DNA of 64,000 nucleotides from contig NZ_FUYH01000013.1 in assembly GCF_900167605.1 (NCBI RefSeq), forward strand, positions 30,615 to 94,614, given 5' to 3'. Below the pieces are notes generated by a model, which saw only the letters and a program-made list of their open reading frames with translations, was not told where the DNA came from and made no database searches. Both the position numbers and the translations under genes were made by a program. This DNA comes from Caloramator quimbayensis. Its GTDB lineage: Bacteria > Bacillota > Clostridia > Clostridiales > Caloramatoraceae. Below are positions 33,013-41,756 of the stretch, in pieces; position 1 is the stretch's first letter; the number at the start of each line of letters is the position of its first letter.

Positions 33013-33804
33013 ATGGATATTTTAGTTTTAATAAAACAAGTTCCGGGAACAAACAAGGTCGAAGTCGACGAAAAAACAGGCGTATTAAAAAGAGACGGAG
33101 TAGATTCTAAGATGAACCCCTATGATCTTTATGCCTTAGAAACAGCCCTAAGAATAAAACAAAATAAAGGAGGAAAAATAAGCGTTTTAAGCATGGGCCC
33201 TCCACAGGCAGAATCTATTATAAAAGAGGCCTATATGATGGGCGCTGACGATGGAGCTCTTTTATCCGATAGAAAGTTTGCAGGAGCTGACGTTCTTGCA
33301 ACATCCTATACTCTCTCTCAGGGTATTAAAAAGATTGGAAAGGCAGACCTTATAATATGCGGAAAACAAACAACCGATGGAGATACAGCACAGGTTGGCC
33401 CTGAAATCGCAGAGTTTTTAGGAATTCCTCACGTTGCAAATGTTAGGAAAATAATTGAAATAAAAGAAAAATCAATAGTGGTTGAGATGGACATGCCTGA
33501 AACAGTAGAAATCGTTGATATAAAGTTTCCATGTCTTATAACCGTTGAAAAGGATATATTCCAGCCAAGGCTTCCATCCTATAAAAAGAAACTTGAAACT
33601 AAGGATAGAGAGATTAAAGTGTTCTCATTGAAGGATTTTGATGACAAAAACGAGAAAAAATATGGACTTAACGGTTCTCCAACACAGGTTGAGAGGATTT
33701 TCCCACCTTCAGTAAATAATGATAAAGAAATATGGCAAGGAAATTCGGATGAGCTGACAGAGAAGCTCTATAAAAAACTTAAGGATTTAAAATTTATACA
33801 GTAG
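33013..33804 (+). CDS. lctB: electron transfer flavoprotein beta subunit of bifurcating lactate dehydrogenase (LctB-like)
   Basis: 263 aa from ATG at 33013 after GGGAGG; a longer frame from 32932 overlaps the permease and lacks a ribosome binding site. The EtfB features are [62 protein letters not shown] (nucleotide-binding loop) and [10 protein letters not shown] near the C-terminus. In the Lct complex EtfB holds the bifurcating FAD, letting lactate oxidation by NAD+ be driven by reduced ferredoxin. The assignment to bifurcation rests on its operon with a ferredoxin-fused EtfA and a GlcD-type dehydrogenase. Confidence 0.9.
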   Translation: MDILVLIKQVPGTNKVEVDEKTGVLKRDGVDSKMNPYDLYALETALRIKQNKGGKISVLSMGPPQAESIIKEAYMMGADDGALLSDRKFAGADVLATSYTLSQGIKKIGKADLIICGKQTTDGDTAQVGPEIAEFLGIPHVANVRKIIEIKEKSIVVEMDMPETVEIVDIKFPCLITVEKDIFQPRLPSYKKKLETKDREIKVFSLKDFDDKNEKKYGLNGSPTQVERIFPPSVNNDKEIWQGNSDELTEKLYKKLKDLKFIQ

Positions 33805-33814
33805 GAGGGTTAAC

Positions 33815-35005
33815 ATGGCACATCTTAAAGTAAATCAAGAAAAAATAACCGATAAAGAGCAGCTTATAAAAATATGTCCCTTTGGTGCTATAGAAGAAAT
33901 AAACGGAAAAATAGAGATAGGCGCTGCATGTAAAATGTGCAGGCTGTGCGTTAAAAAAGGACCTGCTGGTGCAATAGAATATGTTGAAGAAGATATACCT
34001 CAAATAGATAAAAATAAGTGGAAGGGCATCTGCGTATATGTTGACCACGTTGAAGGAAACATTCACCCTGTAACCTTTGAACTTATAGGAAAGGCAAGGG
34101 AACTTGCATCAAAAATAAATCATCCTGTTTATGCTGTATTTATTGGAGAAAATATAAAGGATAAAGCTGAAGAAATTCTTCATTATGGAGTTGATGAAGT
34201 TTTCTTATACGATAACAAGGAACTCGTTGATTTTAGAATTGAGCCCTATACAGCATGCTTTGAGGATTTTATAAACAAGATAAAACCTTCAATTATCTTA
34301 GTGGGTGCAACGACTGTAGGAAGATCTCTTGCTCCGAGGGTTGCAGCAAGATTTAGGACAGGCCTTACAGCTGACTGTACAGTTCTTGATGTAAAAGAAA
34401 ATACTGACCTCGTACAGATAAGACCTGCCTTTGGAGGAAATATTATGGCACAAATCAACACTCCAAACACAAGGCCTCAGCTTGCAACAGTAAGATATAA
34501 GGTTATGTCCGCTCCTCAAAGGAATGATGAAAAATCAGGAAAAATAACCTTAATGGATATAGAAAAGGAAAAATTAAATTCAAACATAGAAGTTATAAGC
34601 GTTACCAAAAAAGAAAAGGAAGTCAGCATATCCGATGCTGAGGTTATAATAGCCTGCGGAAGAGGAGTAAAGTCTCAGAAGGATTTTGAAATGATAAAGG
34701 AGCTGTGCGATTTAATAGGTGCACAGATTGCAGTTACAAGACCTCTTATTGAAGCAGGATGGGCTGATGCTAAAAGGCAGATTGGTCTTAGCGGAAGGAC
34801 AGTAAAACCAAAGCTTATAATAACCTGCGGAATATCCGGCGCTGTACAGTTTACCGCTGGTATGAGAGGCAGCGACTGTATAATCGCAATAAACAAGGAC
34901 GAGAAAGCTCCTATATTCAATGTAGCACATTATGGCATTGTTGGAGATTTATATGAAGTATTACCTCGTCTTATAGAGAAAATAAAGGTAAGCAAGGGGG
35001 CGTAA
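33815..35005 (+). CDS. lctC: electron transfer flavoprotein alpha subunit with N-terminal ferredoxin-like domain (LctC-like)
   Basis: The 396-aa protein is preceded by GGAGGG. The first 65 residues form an iron-sulphur segment: ICPFGAIEE, then CKMCRLCVKKGPAGAIEY. The usual fourth Cys of the second motif is replaced by Gly (KKGP), but the early Cys in ICPFG supplies a fourth ligand, so one [4Fe-4S] cluster is expected. About 70-250 form the EtfA N-domain (VDHVEGNIHPVTFELIGKA) and 280-390 the FAD domain (VTRPLIEAGWADAKRQIGLSG, ITCGISGAVQFTAGM, APIFNVAHYGIVGDL). The extension is the trait of lactate/caffeyl-CoA type bifurcating Etfs. Confidence 0.9.
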   Translation: MAHLKVNQEKITDKEQLIKICPFGAIEEINGKIEIGAACKMCRLCVKKGPAGAIEYVEEDIPQIDKNKWKGICVYVDHVEGNIHPVTFELIGKARELASKINHPVYAVFIGENIKDKAEEILHYGVDEVFLYDNKELVDFRIEPYTACFEDFINKIKPSIILVGATTVGRSLAPRVAARFRTGLTADCTVLDVKENTDLVQIRPAFGGNIMAQINTPNTRPQLATVRYKVMSAPQRNDEKSGKITLMDIEKEKLNSNIEVISVTKKEKEVSISDAEVIIACGRGVKSQKDFEMIKELCDLIGAQIAVTRPLIEAGWADAKRQIGLSGRTVKPKLIITCGISGAVQFTAGMRGSDCIIAINKDEKAPIFNVAHYGIVGDLYEVLPRLIEKIKVSKGA

Positions 35006-35008
35006 AGT

Positions 35009-36403
35009 ATGAATTACAAAGTTATAGATAATAATGATATAGAAATTTTAAAGTCTATCTGTCCTGACAGGGTTTATACTGGTGAGGAAATTAGTGAGGA
35101 TTTCAGCCATGATGAGCTTGGCGGAGTTAAAAGAATGCCCGATGTTTTAGTTGAGGTTTTATCAACTGAAGAGGTTTCAAAGATAATGAAATATGCCTTT
35201 GAAAACAACATACCAGTTGTTGCGAGGGGTTCTGGTACAGGACTTGTTGGTTCCTCCGTTCCTCTTCATGGTGGGATTATGATAAACCTTACTAAAATGA
35301 ATAGAATATTGGAGCTTGACGAGGAAAACTTAACATTAACAGTTGAACCTGGTGTTCTTTTAATGGAGATAGGAAAATTCGTAGAAGAGCATGACCTTTT
35401 CTATCCTCCAGATCCTGGTGAAAAAAGCGCTACAATCGGCGGAAACATAAATACAAACGCTGGAGGAATGAGGGCTGTAAAATATGGAGTTACAAGGGAC
35501 TATGTAAGAGGCCTTGAAGTTGTACTTCCAAACGGCGAAATTTTAAACGTTGGAGGAAAAGTTGTTAAAAACAGCTCCGGATACAGCATTAAAGATTTAA
35601 TATGCGGAAGTGAAGGAACCCTTGGCATCGTTACAAAGGCAATATTAAAGCTCCTTCCTCTTCCTAAAAAAGCAGTAAGCCTTCTTGTTCCCTTTCCAAA
35701 TCTAAATAAAGCAATAGGTACTGTGCCAAAGATTATAAAGTCAAAATCAATACCAACCGCTATAGAATTCATGGAAAGAGAAGTTATACTATCTGCAGAA
35801 GAATTCCTTGGAAAGAAGTTTCCAGACAACTCAGCCGATGCATACCTTCTTTTAACCTTCGATGGAAACAGCACACAGGAAGTTGAAGCTGCCTATGAAA
35901 AGGTTGCAAATATATGTCTTGAAGAAGGAGCCCTCGATGTTTATATCTCAGATACCGATGAGAGAAAGGAATCCATTTGGTCAGCAAGGGGAGCATTCCT
36001 TGAGGCAATAAAAGCATCCACAACCGAGATGGACGAGTGCGATGTTGTTGTTCCAAGAAACAAAGTTGCAGAGTTCGTTGAGTATACCCATAAGCTCCAG
36101 GAGGAATTTAACATTAGAATAAGAAGCTTTGGACATGCAGGAGACGGAAACCTTCACATATATGTTTTAAAAGATGATTTAACCGAGGATGTTTGGAAAA
36201 AGAAACTAAATGATGTTTTCGACTGCATGTATAAAAAATCGAGAGAGTTAAACGGCCTTGTATCAGGAGAACATGGAATAGGATTTGCTAAAAAGCCTTA
36301 CCTTTTTGAACAATACAGCGAAGAATATATAACTCTTATGAAAAATATTAAACTTGCCTTTGATCCAAAAAACATACTAAATCCCGGAAAAGTTTGTCAA
36401 TAA
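35009..36403 (+). CDS. lctD: FAD-linked lactate dehydrogenase (GlcD/LctD-like)
   Basis: This 464-aa protein starts 3 bp after EtfA. The FAD_binding_4 domain is at about 40-215 ([63 protein letters not shown] written in parts), and the FAD-oxidase C-terminal domain at about 220-462 with [13 protein letters not shown] (metal/substrate His) and [14 protein letters not shown]. In the Lct complex this subunit oxidises D- or L-lactate to pyruvate and passes electrons to the Etf. No lactate racemase gene follows; the operon ends at a terminator. Confidence 0.92.
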   Translation: MNYKVIDNNDIEILKSICPDRVYTGEEISEDFSHDELGGVKRMPDVLVEVLSTEEVSKIMKYAFENNIPVVARGSGTGLVGSSVPLHGGIMINLTKMNRILELDEENLTLTVEPGVLLMEIGKFVEEHDLFYPPDPGEKSATIGGNINTNAGGMRAVKYGVTRDYVRGLEVVLPNGEILNVGGKVVKNSSGYSIKDLICGSEGTLGIVTKAILKLLPLPKKAVSLLVPFPNLNKAIGTVPKIIKSKSIPTAIEFMEREVILSAEEFLGKKFPDNSADAYLLLTFDGNSTQEVEAAYEKVANICLEEGALDVYISDTDERKESIWSARGAFLEAIKASTTEMDECDVVVPRNKVAEFVEYTHKLQEEFNIRIRSFGHAGDGNLHIYVLKDDLTEDVWKKKLNDVFDCMYKKSRELNGLVSGEHGIGFAKKPYLFEQYSEEYITLMKNIKLAFDPKNILNPGKVCQ

Positions 36404-36420
36404 GATGCTTTCTCCATCAA

Positions 36421-36462
36421 AAAACTCCTTCCAAAAAGCTTATTTTTTTGGGAGGAGTTTTT
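36421..36462 (+). terminator. rho-independent terminator of the lactate operon
   Basis: AAAACTCCT-CCAAAAA pairs with TTTTTGG-AGGAGTTTT, followed by TTAATTTTT, 18 bp after the lctD stop. It can also serve the convergent gene at 36501. Confidence 0.85.
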
Positions 36463-36500
36463 AATTTTTCACTTTGTCACTTGACAACTATGTGGCACTC

Positions 36501-37424
36501 TTATACAGCTAATGATTTTATTTCTTTATAGCCGTCAAGATTTGTATAAAGCTCTTCCTTTAAAGGATTTCGTCTTGTACTCTTTATTACATATAAATAA
36601 TATACAAATACAGCTATGTTGGACAATAGTGCAGCTAAACTTACAATAAATAATGCCGTTGGGTTATGGGATGATTTAACTGCAAACTGAGAATTATCTA
36701 TAAAATTAGGACATGTCATTGCAAACATACACCAAAAGGCAAGAGTATGTGCCCTGTGCTGAAGCCATGCACCCTTTTTGATAAAGAAAGCAGCAACTGT
36801 AGGAGCTAAAAGAAGGGCTATTCCGCAGTACCAGGAATGATCCGGTAAACAATTATAAGTATATGCATAATTCCATAAATCATAGGCTACAATCCAGAAC
36901 CAGAGCATATCCGGCCAAAGCATGTCCCTGCTCTTATCCTTGCTTATACATATTCCAAGCCACCCCGTAATAGTTATTATGTTTAAAATCCCTGCGATGC
37001 CGTTCATTATATTCCATGGGCCGCTAACGAGCATCATTCCTTCAAATACCTCTTTATTAAGGTGAAGTCCATAAATTTGAAAATCACGGGCAACGGCCTC
37101 CATAATGTTAATTGCAAGAATTAATGGCGGGAAACAAAGGGCCCATTTTTTCTGTGCCGCTCCCTTAACGTGTCTTATAAGCCAAAATCCAATGCACCCT
37201 GCAAGAGCAGAATAAACTTTTGCATAATGGAACCAGTCATTAACGCTTGTTCCTTTAGTAGTTGCAGGCCATACTGCAAAGGTTAATATAAGAGGAAGTA
37301 TAACAAAAAAGAAAAATCCTCCCCATTTAGACCTTCGTGACAGCTCATTTAGTAAAATTAATGCTAAAAATACTACAAGAAGCATAATCCAGTTTGACAA
37401 AGGCTGCGATTCATAAAAAAACAT
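36501..37424 (-). CDS. integral membrane protein of unknown function (DUF5692-like)
   Basis: The 307-aa protein has GAAGGGGG before the ATG and about eight to nine membrane helices rich in Trp (WGGFFFFVILPLILTFAVWP, LWFWIVAYDLWNYAYTYNCLPDHSWYC). No transporter motif or catalytic signature was recognised. The pattern is what I recall as DUF5692, but this is unconfirmed. It is a single gene between convergent terminator-flanked neighbours. Confidence 0.65.
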   Translation of the reverse strand: MFFYESQPLSNWIMLLVVFLALILLNELSRRSKWGGFFFFVILPLILTFAVWPATTKGTSVNDWFHYAKVYSALAGCIGFWLIRHVKGAAQKKWALCFPPLILAINIMEAVARDFQIYGLHLNKEVFEGMMLVSGPWNIMNGIAGILNIITITGWLGICISKDKSRDMLWPDMLWFWIVAYDLWNYAYTYNCLPDHSWYCGIALLLAPTVAAFFIKKGAWLQHRAHTLAFWCMFAMTCPNFIDNSQFAVKSSHNPTALFIVSLAALLSNIAVFVYYLYVIKSTRRNPLKEELYTNLDGYKEIKSLAV

Positions 37425-37620
37425 AATAATTCCCCCTTCATATGTTGAATTTTCTACATATATATTCTACATAAAGAAAATAATTCCTTGTTAAATTTAA
37501 CTTTTATAGGAATATCTTAGCATGAATATATTTGCCTTGATAACGGTTATTTTTAGATTCTATAAAACTTTCATAAATTTAAAGAGCTTTAAAGCTTTTT
37601 TAATTTTTCCGTAAACAATT

Positions 37621-37642
37621 GTGAACTGTCCCCTTTTTTAAT
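37621..37642 (-). repeat. solitary inverted REP copy outside the main cluster
   Basis: GTGAACTGTCCCCTTTTTTA is the only clear copy seen to the right of 19.4 kb. It lies in the gap between 37424 and 37710. Confidence 0.7.
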
Positions 37643-37709
37643 CTATACATAAGAGAATCAAAAAGATATAATTTATAATGATAGAGTATTTATATTAAGA
37701 GGTGGGGAT

Positions 37710-38195
37710 ATGAGATATCAAATTCGCCAGAGAATCTTTAGCTTATCTGATAGTTTTACAATTAAAGATGAAATAGGTGAGCCGCATTTTATAGTAAGAG
37801 GAAGAGTTTTTAGCTTAGGAGACAAACTTTCTTTAGAAGATTTATATGGAAATGAGCTTTTTTATATAGAGCAAAAATTATTTAAATTTTTACCGGAATA
37901 TCATATATTTCAAAATGGAGTTTTAGTAGCAACGGTTAAGAAAGAATTCACTTTATTTAAGCCAAAGTTTTTCATTGAAAGTGAATATGGAGCATTTGAT
38001 ATGGCAGGGGATGTTTTCGGTTATAATTTTCAAATAACCAAAAATGGAACTAATGTTGCTACTGTTAATAAAAAATGGTTTGCCTTTTCTGATACCTATG
38101 GAGTTGAAATTATTGATGGTGAAAATAATGCTTTTTTATTAGCATTAGTAATTGTAATTGATCAAGTTATTCATGATAATAAACACAAAAGTTAA
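37710..38195 (+). CDS. LURP-one-related (LOR/YxjI-like) family protein
   Basis: The 161-aa soluble protein starts after GAGGTGGGG. It opens with MRYQIRQRIFSLSDSFTIKDEIG and continues with repeated beta-strand pairs (PHFIVRGRVFSLGDKLSLED, ELFYIEQKLFKFLPEYHIF, AFDMAGDVFGYNFQITKNG), the standard Tubby-like beta-barrel pattern of LURP-one proteins. Function in bacteria is unknown; lipid or membrane association is suggested by Tubby/scramblase resemblance. It stands alone. Confidence 0.88.
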   Translation: MRYQIRQRIFSLSDSFTIKDEIGEPHFIVRGRVFSLGDKLSLEDLYGNELFYIEQKLFKFLPEYHIFQNGVLVATVKKEFTLFKPKFFIESEYGAFDMAGDVFGYNFQITKNGTNVATVNKKWFAFSDTYGVEIIDGENNAFLLALVIVIDQVIHDNKHKS

Positions 38196-38342
38196 TTTTA
38201 TATCTCAAATCAGTTTTAATCAAAGTTTCGTTGAAAAAAATATATATTCGTGATATTATTCTATACAAATGAAATTTATAAAAAAGAGCAAAATGTTCTA
38301 TCATAAATATACAAAAGTATCTATATAAGGAGGGTTGACTCT

Positions 38343-39170
38343 ATGGACCAAAGTTCGGATATCTTTAATTCCTGCATAAAAATCATACCTTATATTACAT
38401 CATTCTTCGAAGATGATGTTGCCTTTTCTATATGTGACAGAGAAAAATACATATACCTTCATGGTCTTGAGAAATTTAACCTCCATGTAAAGGTTGGAGA
38501 TAAGGTCAGCACTGATGGCTCTGACTATCTTTCCATGAAGGATGGAAAATCCCACTCAAAATTAATACCAAAGGAAGTTTTCGGAACTGAAGTTAAGTCA
38601 ATTTCAACGCCTTTGAGAGATGAATCTGGAAGTGTCATAGGATGCTTTGCCCTTGTAAAAAGTACAAGCAGGCACCATGATATAATGGACATGTCCCAAA
38701 ATCTCTCAGGCGCTCTCCAGCAAATCTCAGCAACTGTAAACCATATATCTTCATCGGTGCAGAATATTGTAGAATCCAGTGAAGATATTCATAAAAATGC
38801 TCTAATAGCCTCTGATGAAGCTAAAAAAACCGATGAAGTTTTGAGCTTTGTTAAATCCATTGCTGAGCAAACCAATCTTTTAGGCCTTAATGCAGCAATA
38901 GAAGCAGCAAGAGCAGGTGAAAGCGGAAGAGGATTTACAGTTGTTGCGCAGGAGATAAGAAAGCTTTCAAAACATAGCAGCGAATCGGTTAAAAAAATAA
39001 GCGACATATTAAAAAATATAAACGACTCTATTTCAATAATTGCTTCTAAAGTAAGTAATACGAATGAAGTATTTACTGAGCAGGCAGCAGCCCTTGAACA
39101 GATAAATGCGTCTATTCAGGAGCTTACCTCCTCTGCACAGGTTCTTGAAGAAATAGCATCAAAATACTAA
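38343..39170 (+). CDS. soluble methyl-accepting chemotaxis-type protein
   Basis: The 275-aa protein is preceded by AAGGAGGG. There are no membrane helices. A PAS/GAF-like sensory region occupies about 1-115 ([39 protein letters not shown]). The MCP signalling domain is at about 130-275 with the hairpin tip [38 protein letters not shown] in segments. The signalling helices are short and the N-terminal half of the coiled coil is minimal. Such small cytoplasmic receptors link metabolite or redox sensing to CheA or act with a partner; no che genes are nearby. Confidence 0.9.
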   Translation: MDQSSDIFNSCIKIIPYITSFFEDDVAFSICDREKYIYLHGLEKFNLHVKVGDKVSTDGSDYLSMKDGKSHSKLIPKEVFGTEVKSISTPLRDESGSVIGCFALVKSTSRHHDIMDMSQNLSGALQQISATVNHISSSVQNIVESSEDIHKNALIASDEAKKTDEVLSFVKSIAEQTNLLGLNAAIEAARAGESGRGFTVVAQEIRKLSKHSSESVKKISDILKNINDSISIIASKVSNTNEVFTEQAAALEQINASIQELTSSAQVLEEIASKY

Positions 39171-39210
39171 TCTAATTATAATATGATTTTAATAACTGTC
39201 TCATAATTCT

Positions 39211-39246
39211 AAAGCCCTATGTGTTTTTGATACATAGGGCTTTTTT
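39211..39246 (+). terminator. rho-independent terminator of the chemoreceptor gene
   Basis: AAAGCCCTATGT and ACATAGGGCTTTTTT form a 12-bp stem with a 9-nt loop. Confidence 0.9.
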
Positions 39247-39319
39247 ACAGATTCATCCTTCAGGACTATTTTGTGTTTAAAATAAAGAGCCTCTATTCTC
39301 AATTTTTAATATAATAATT

Positions 39320-40435
39320 CTACCTAATATAAATCTCATACCCTTCCTCACTGCTGAATCTAAAATCGCTTCCCTCAATCAATAAGTAGGTTTTCCCTTT
39401 TTTAACGTTTATATAGTAATCACCCTTCCCTAATGCTGCAATCTCTTTTCTATTTTCATCTAAAACTTTTACTGTACAAAAGCTTGGAAGATTTTTAATT
39501 CCTATATTTATACTTTTATCTCTTTCATTCTCAATATAAAAATAATCCATATCCTCTGCATATTCTATGTATCCGGTTATAAATCCCTTAGTTAGAACTG
39601 CAAAATCGAAATTATCGTTAAATTCGTTTATATCTTTAAAAAGCTCAACATTATCATCTATTACCCCTTTATATCTCATAGGGACATATTTTTCTCCATT
39701 TACTCCCTTTTTAATTTCCTCATAGCTTTTATAACTTATTACGGTTTTGTCTTTTTTGCTTTTTCCCGTTGTAGCTTCCATAGCTATTATGCCCTTCTTG
39801 TCGCTGCTCTCCCTTAAATATATAAACGTATGATTTTTTTCACTGTTAAATATATCCATAGGCTTTAAATCGTTAATATCTATTGTATTAAAATAATCCT
39901 TTAATGTATAGGTTGCACACTTTTCAGGAAGATTATAAACCGCACTTACAAATCCCGAGCAGTCAAGGCCTGCAGTATAGTCCTTATATTCTCCGCTGCA
40001 CATTATATTCCCAGCAGTATATCCTCTCTCTATAGCCTCACTAAAATTTTTTACGTTTTCATCGTTACTTTTATCGAGGGAGAAAAAACCTCCCCAGCAG
40101 TAAGGTATTCCGCAGGATTTTACAGAGGTTTTGTCTTCAAGATAAGAAGGAAGCTTTATATTCTTTTTATCCTCCTTTCCATTCCTGTAAACATTGTACT
40201 CCCAAACATAATTTATAATATCAAGCCCCCTTTTATAGGCACTACTTCTTTTAATATCCCTTATTGTCACCTTTTTTACCGGTTGCTTAGGAGTTTTCTT
40301 ATAGGGCTTATTTATTACAACTGTTAAAAATGTCAGCAAAAAAATAAAAACTAAAAACAACATATAAAGCTTTAAAAGATTGAGTATCGTATCCTTATTC
40401 CTTCTAAAATAATATCTTCTGCCCCATTTTCTCAT
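39320..40435 (-). CDS. membrane-anchored NlpC/P60-like cysteine peptidase
   Basis: 371 aa from the ATG at 40433-40435, which has GGGGGATTGG ahead; an ATG 21 bp upstream is less well placed. A basic N-terminus precedes one membrane helix (LLKLYMLFLVFIFLLTFLTVV, in part). The outer domain has the NlpC/P60 catalytic Cys in AGLDCSGFVSAVYNL and the His in KNHTFIYLRES. The final about 90 residues are a beta-rich PPC-like domain (ITGYIEYAEDMDYFYIENE). It probably cleaves peptidoglycan stem peptides or a related amide outside the membrane. Confidence 0.8.
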   Translation of the reverse strand: MRKWGRRYYFRRNKDTILNLLKLYMLFLVFIFLLTFLTVVINKPYKKTPKQPVKKVTIRDIKRSSAYKRGLDIINYVWEYNVYRNGKEDKKNIKLPSYLEDKTSVKSCGIPYCWGGFFSLDKSNDENVKNFSEAIERGYTAGNIMCSGEYKDYTAGLDCSGFVSAVYNLPEKCATYTLKDYFNTIDINDLKPMDIFNSEKNHTFIYLRESSDKKGIIAMEATTGKSKKDKTVISYKSYEEIKKGVNGEKYVPMRYKGVIDDNVELFKDINEFNDNFDFAVLTKGFITGYIEYAEDMDYFYIENERDKSINIGIKNLPSFCTVKVLDENRKEIAALGKGDYYINVKKGKTYLLIEGSDFRFSSEEGYEIYIR

Positions 40436-40578
40436 TCCAATCCCCCATTTTATCATCCCATATTATAAAAAGCAGCCCTTACCGAATTCAAGCTAAAGCC
40501 TGTCTTATAATAATATTATAATATTTAATACTTTAAAATATTTCTCTTAATTAAATACTATGCTATTATATATATATA

Positions 40579-40593
40579 TGATAATGTTTATCA
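40579..40593. promoter_or_regulatory. Fur-like box overlapping the ZIP transporter promoter
   Basis: TGATAATGTTTATCA matches the 7-1-7 Fur-family site TGATAAT-N-ATTATCA with one mismatch. A TATAAT -10 sits at 40603-40608, so the site overlaps the -35 region. Confidence 0.6.
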
Positions 40594-40633
40594 TTTTCAT
40601 ATTATAATACTTATCTATTAAGGAGGCTTTATT

Positions 40634-41443
40634 ATGTGGAAAAGTTCAGTATCTGTTGCCTTTTTACTAACATTATTAGCAGGCCTCTCAACAGGCATAG
40701 GAAGTGCCTTGGCGTTTTTCACCAAAAAAACAAACAAAAAATATCTATCAATATCCTTAGGATTTTCAGCTGGTGTTATGATTTATGTTTCCTTTGTTGA
40801 AATACTTCAAAATTCGAGGGATATGCTCATAAAGGAAAAGGGAATTGTTCTTGGAAATTGGATATGCGTACTATCCTTTTTTGGGGGAATGCTTTTAATA
40901 ACCCTTATAGATAAATTCGTCCCATCCTTTGAAAATCCTCATAGCGTTCATAAAGTTGAAGATATTAAGGATATAGATAGTACAGATAAGCTTTTAAAGC
41001 TTGGAATATTAACAGCTGTTGCAATTGCAATTCATAACTTTCCTGAAGGCATTTCAACCTTTGCTGCATCCCTAAAGAGCCTTCATCTTGGTCTTCCTAT
41101 TGCAGCTGCAATCGCAATACATAACATACCAGAAGGTATCGCCGTTTCAATGCCCCTTTATTATGCAACGGGAAGCAGAAAAAAAGCCTTTTTCTATTCA
41201 TTTTTGTCTGGGCTTTCAGAACCCCTCGGAGGTCTAATAGGATATATATTTCTTTTAAGATATTTAAACGATGTTACCTTTGGAATAATATTCGGTATCG
41301 TTGCTGGAATAATGGTTTTTATATCCTTTGATGAACTTCTGCCTGCAGCACAGGAATACGGAGAACACCACCTTTCGGTTTACGGGCTTATTTCTGGAAT
41401 GGTAGTAATGGCTTTAAGTCTTCTTCTTTTTACTAATTGCTGA
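40634..41443 (+). CDS. ZIP family divalent metal transporter (ZupT-like)
   Basis: This 269-aa protein starts after AAGGAGG. It has about eight membrane helices. The two metal-binding helices carry HNFPEGISTFAASL (about residue 136) and HNIPEGIAVSMPLYYA (about residue 162), diagnostic of ZupT-type ZIP proteins; ISLGFSAGVMIYVSFVEIL and GLSEPLGGLIGYIFL also match. ZupT imports zinc and also iron, manganese and cobalt in E. coli. The Fur-like box in its promoter suggests iron-regulated uptake here. Confidence 0.93.
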   Translation: MWKSSVSVAFLLTLLAGLSTGIGSALAFFTKKTNKKYLSISLGFSAGVMIYVSFVEILQNSRDMLIKEKGIVLGNWICVLSFFGGMLLITLIDKFVPSFENPHSVHKVEDIKDIDSTDKLLKLGILTAVAIAIHNFPEGISTFAASLKSLHLGLPIAAAIAIHNIPEGIAVSMPLYYATGSRKKAFFYSFLSGLSEPLGGLIGYIFLLRYLNDVTFGIIFGIVAGIMVFISFDELLPAAQEYGEHHLSVYGLISGMVVMALSLLLFTNC

Positions 41444-41478
41444 TATTTTCTAATTTTACATCTAATAGACTTATATAT

Positions 41479-41506
41479 TGGAGATGGTTATAGTCTCCAT
41501 TTTTTA
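41479..41506 (+). terminator. rho-independent terminator of the ZIP gene
   Basis: TGGAGA and TCTCCA arms around a 9-nt loop are followed by TTTTTTAC. The rest of 41444-41756 is AT-rich and contains the Pho-box-like repeats. Confidence 0.8.
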
Positions 41507-41670
41507 CTTTATATTATCATAGCAAGCATTAAATCTCTTTTATTATGGAATAATATGTATATAATCAGCGTTGCCATAGTTATATTTATAAATCTTAGTT
41601 TAGCTGTAAAAACTTTTCTAAATTTTGGTTCTACCTAAAAATACAATTTTTCTACAAAAAATTTTATAAT

Positions 41671-41737
41671 TTAACACAGATTTAACATTCATATAATATA
41701 ATTAAATATTGTTTGGTTATTTAACACAAAGATAACA
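41671..41737 (+). promoter_or_regulatory. two Pho-box-like direct repeats upstream of the Na/Pi cotransporter
   Basis: TTAACA-N5-TTAACA lies at 41671-41687 and TTAACA-N5-ATAACA at 41721-41737. Both have the 11-bp period of PhoP (TTAACA-type) binding sites in Firmicutes. A TATAAT at 41692-41697 sits just downstream of the first pair. Confidence 0.6.
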
Positions 41738-41756
41738 TAAGATATGGGGGAGTTGT

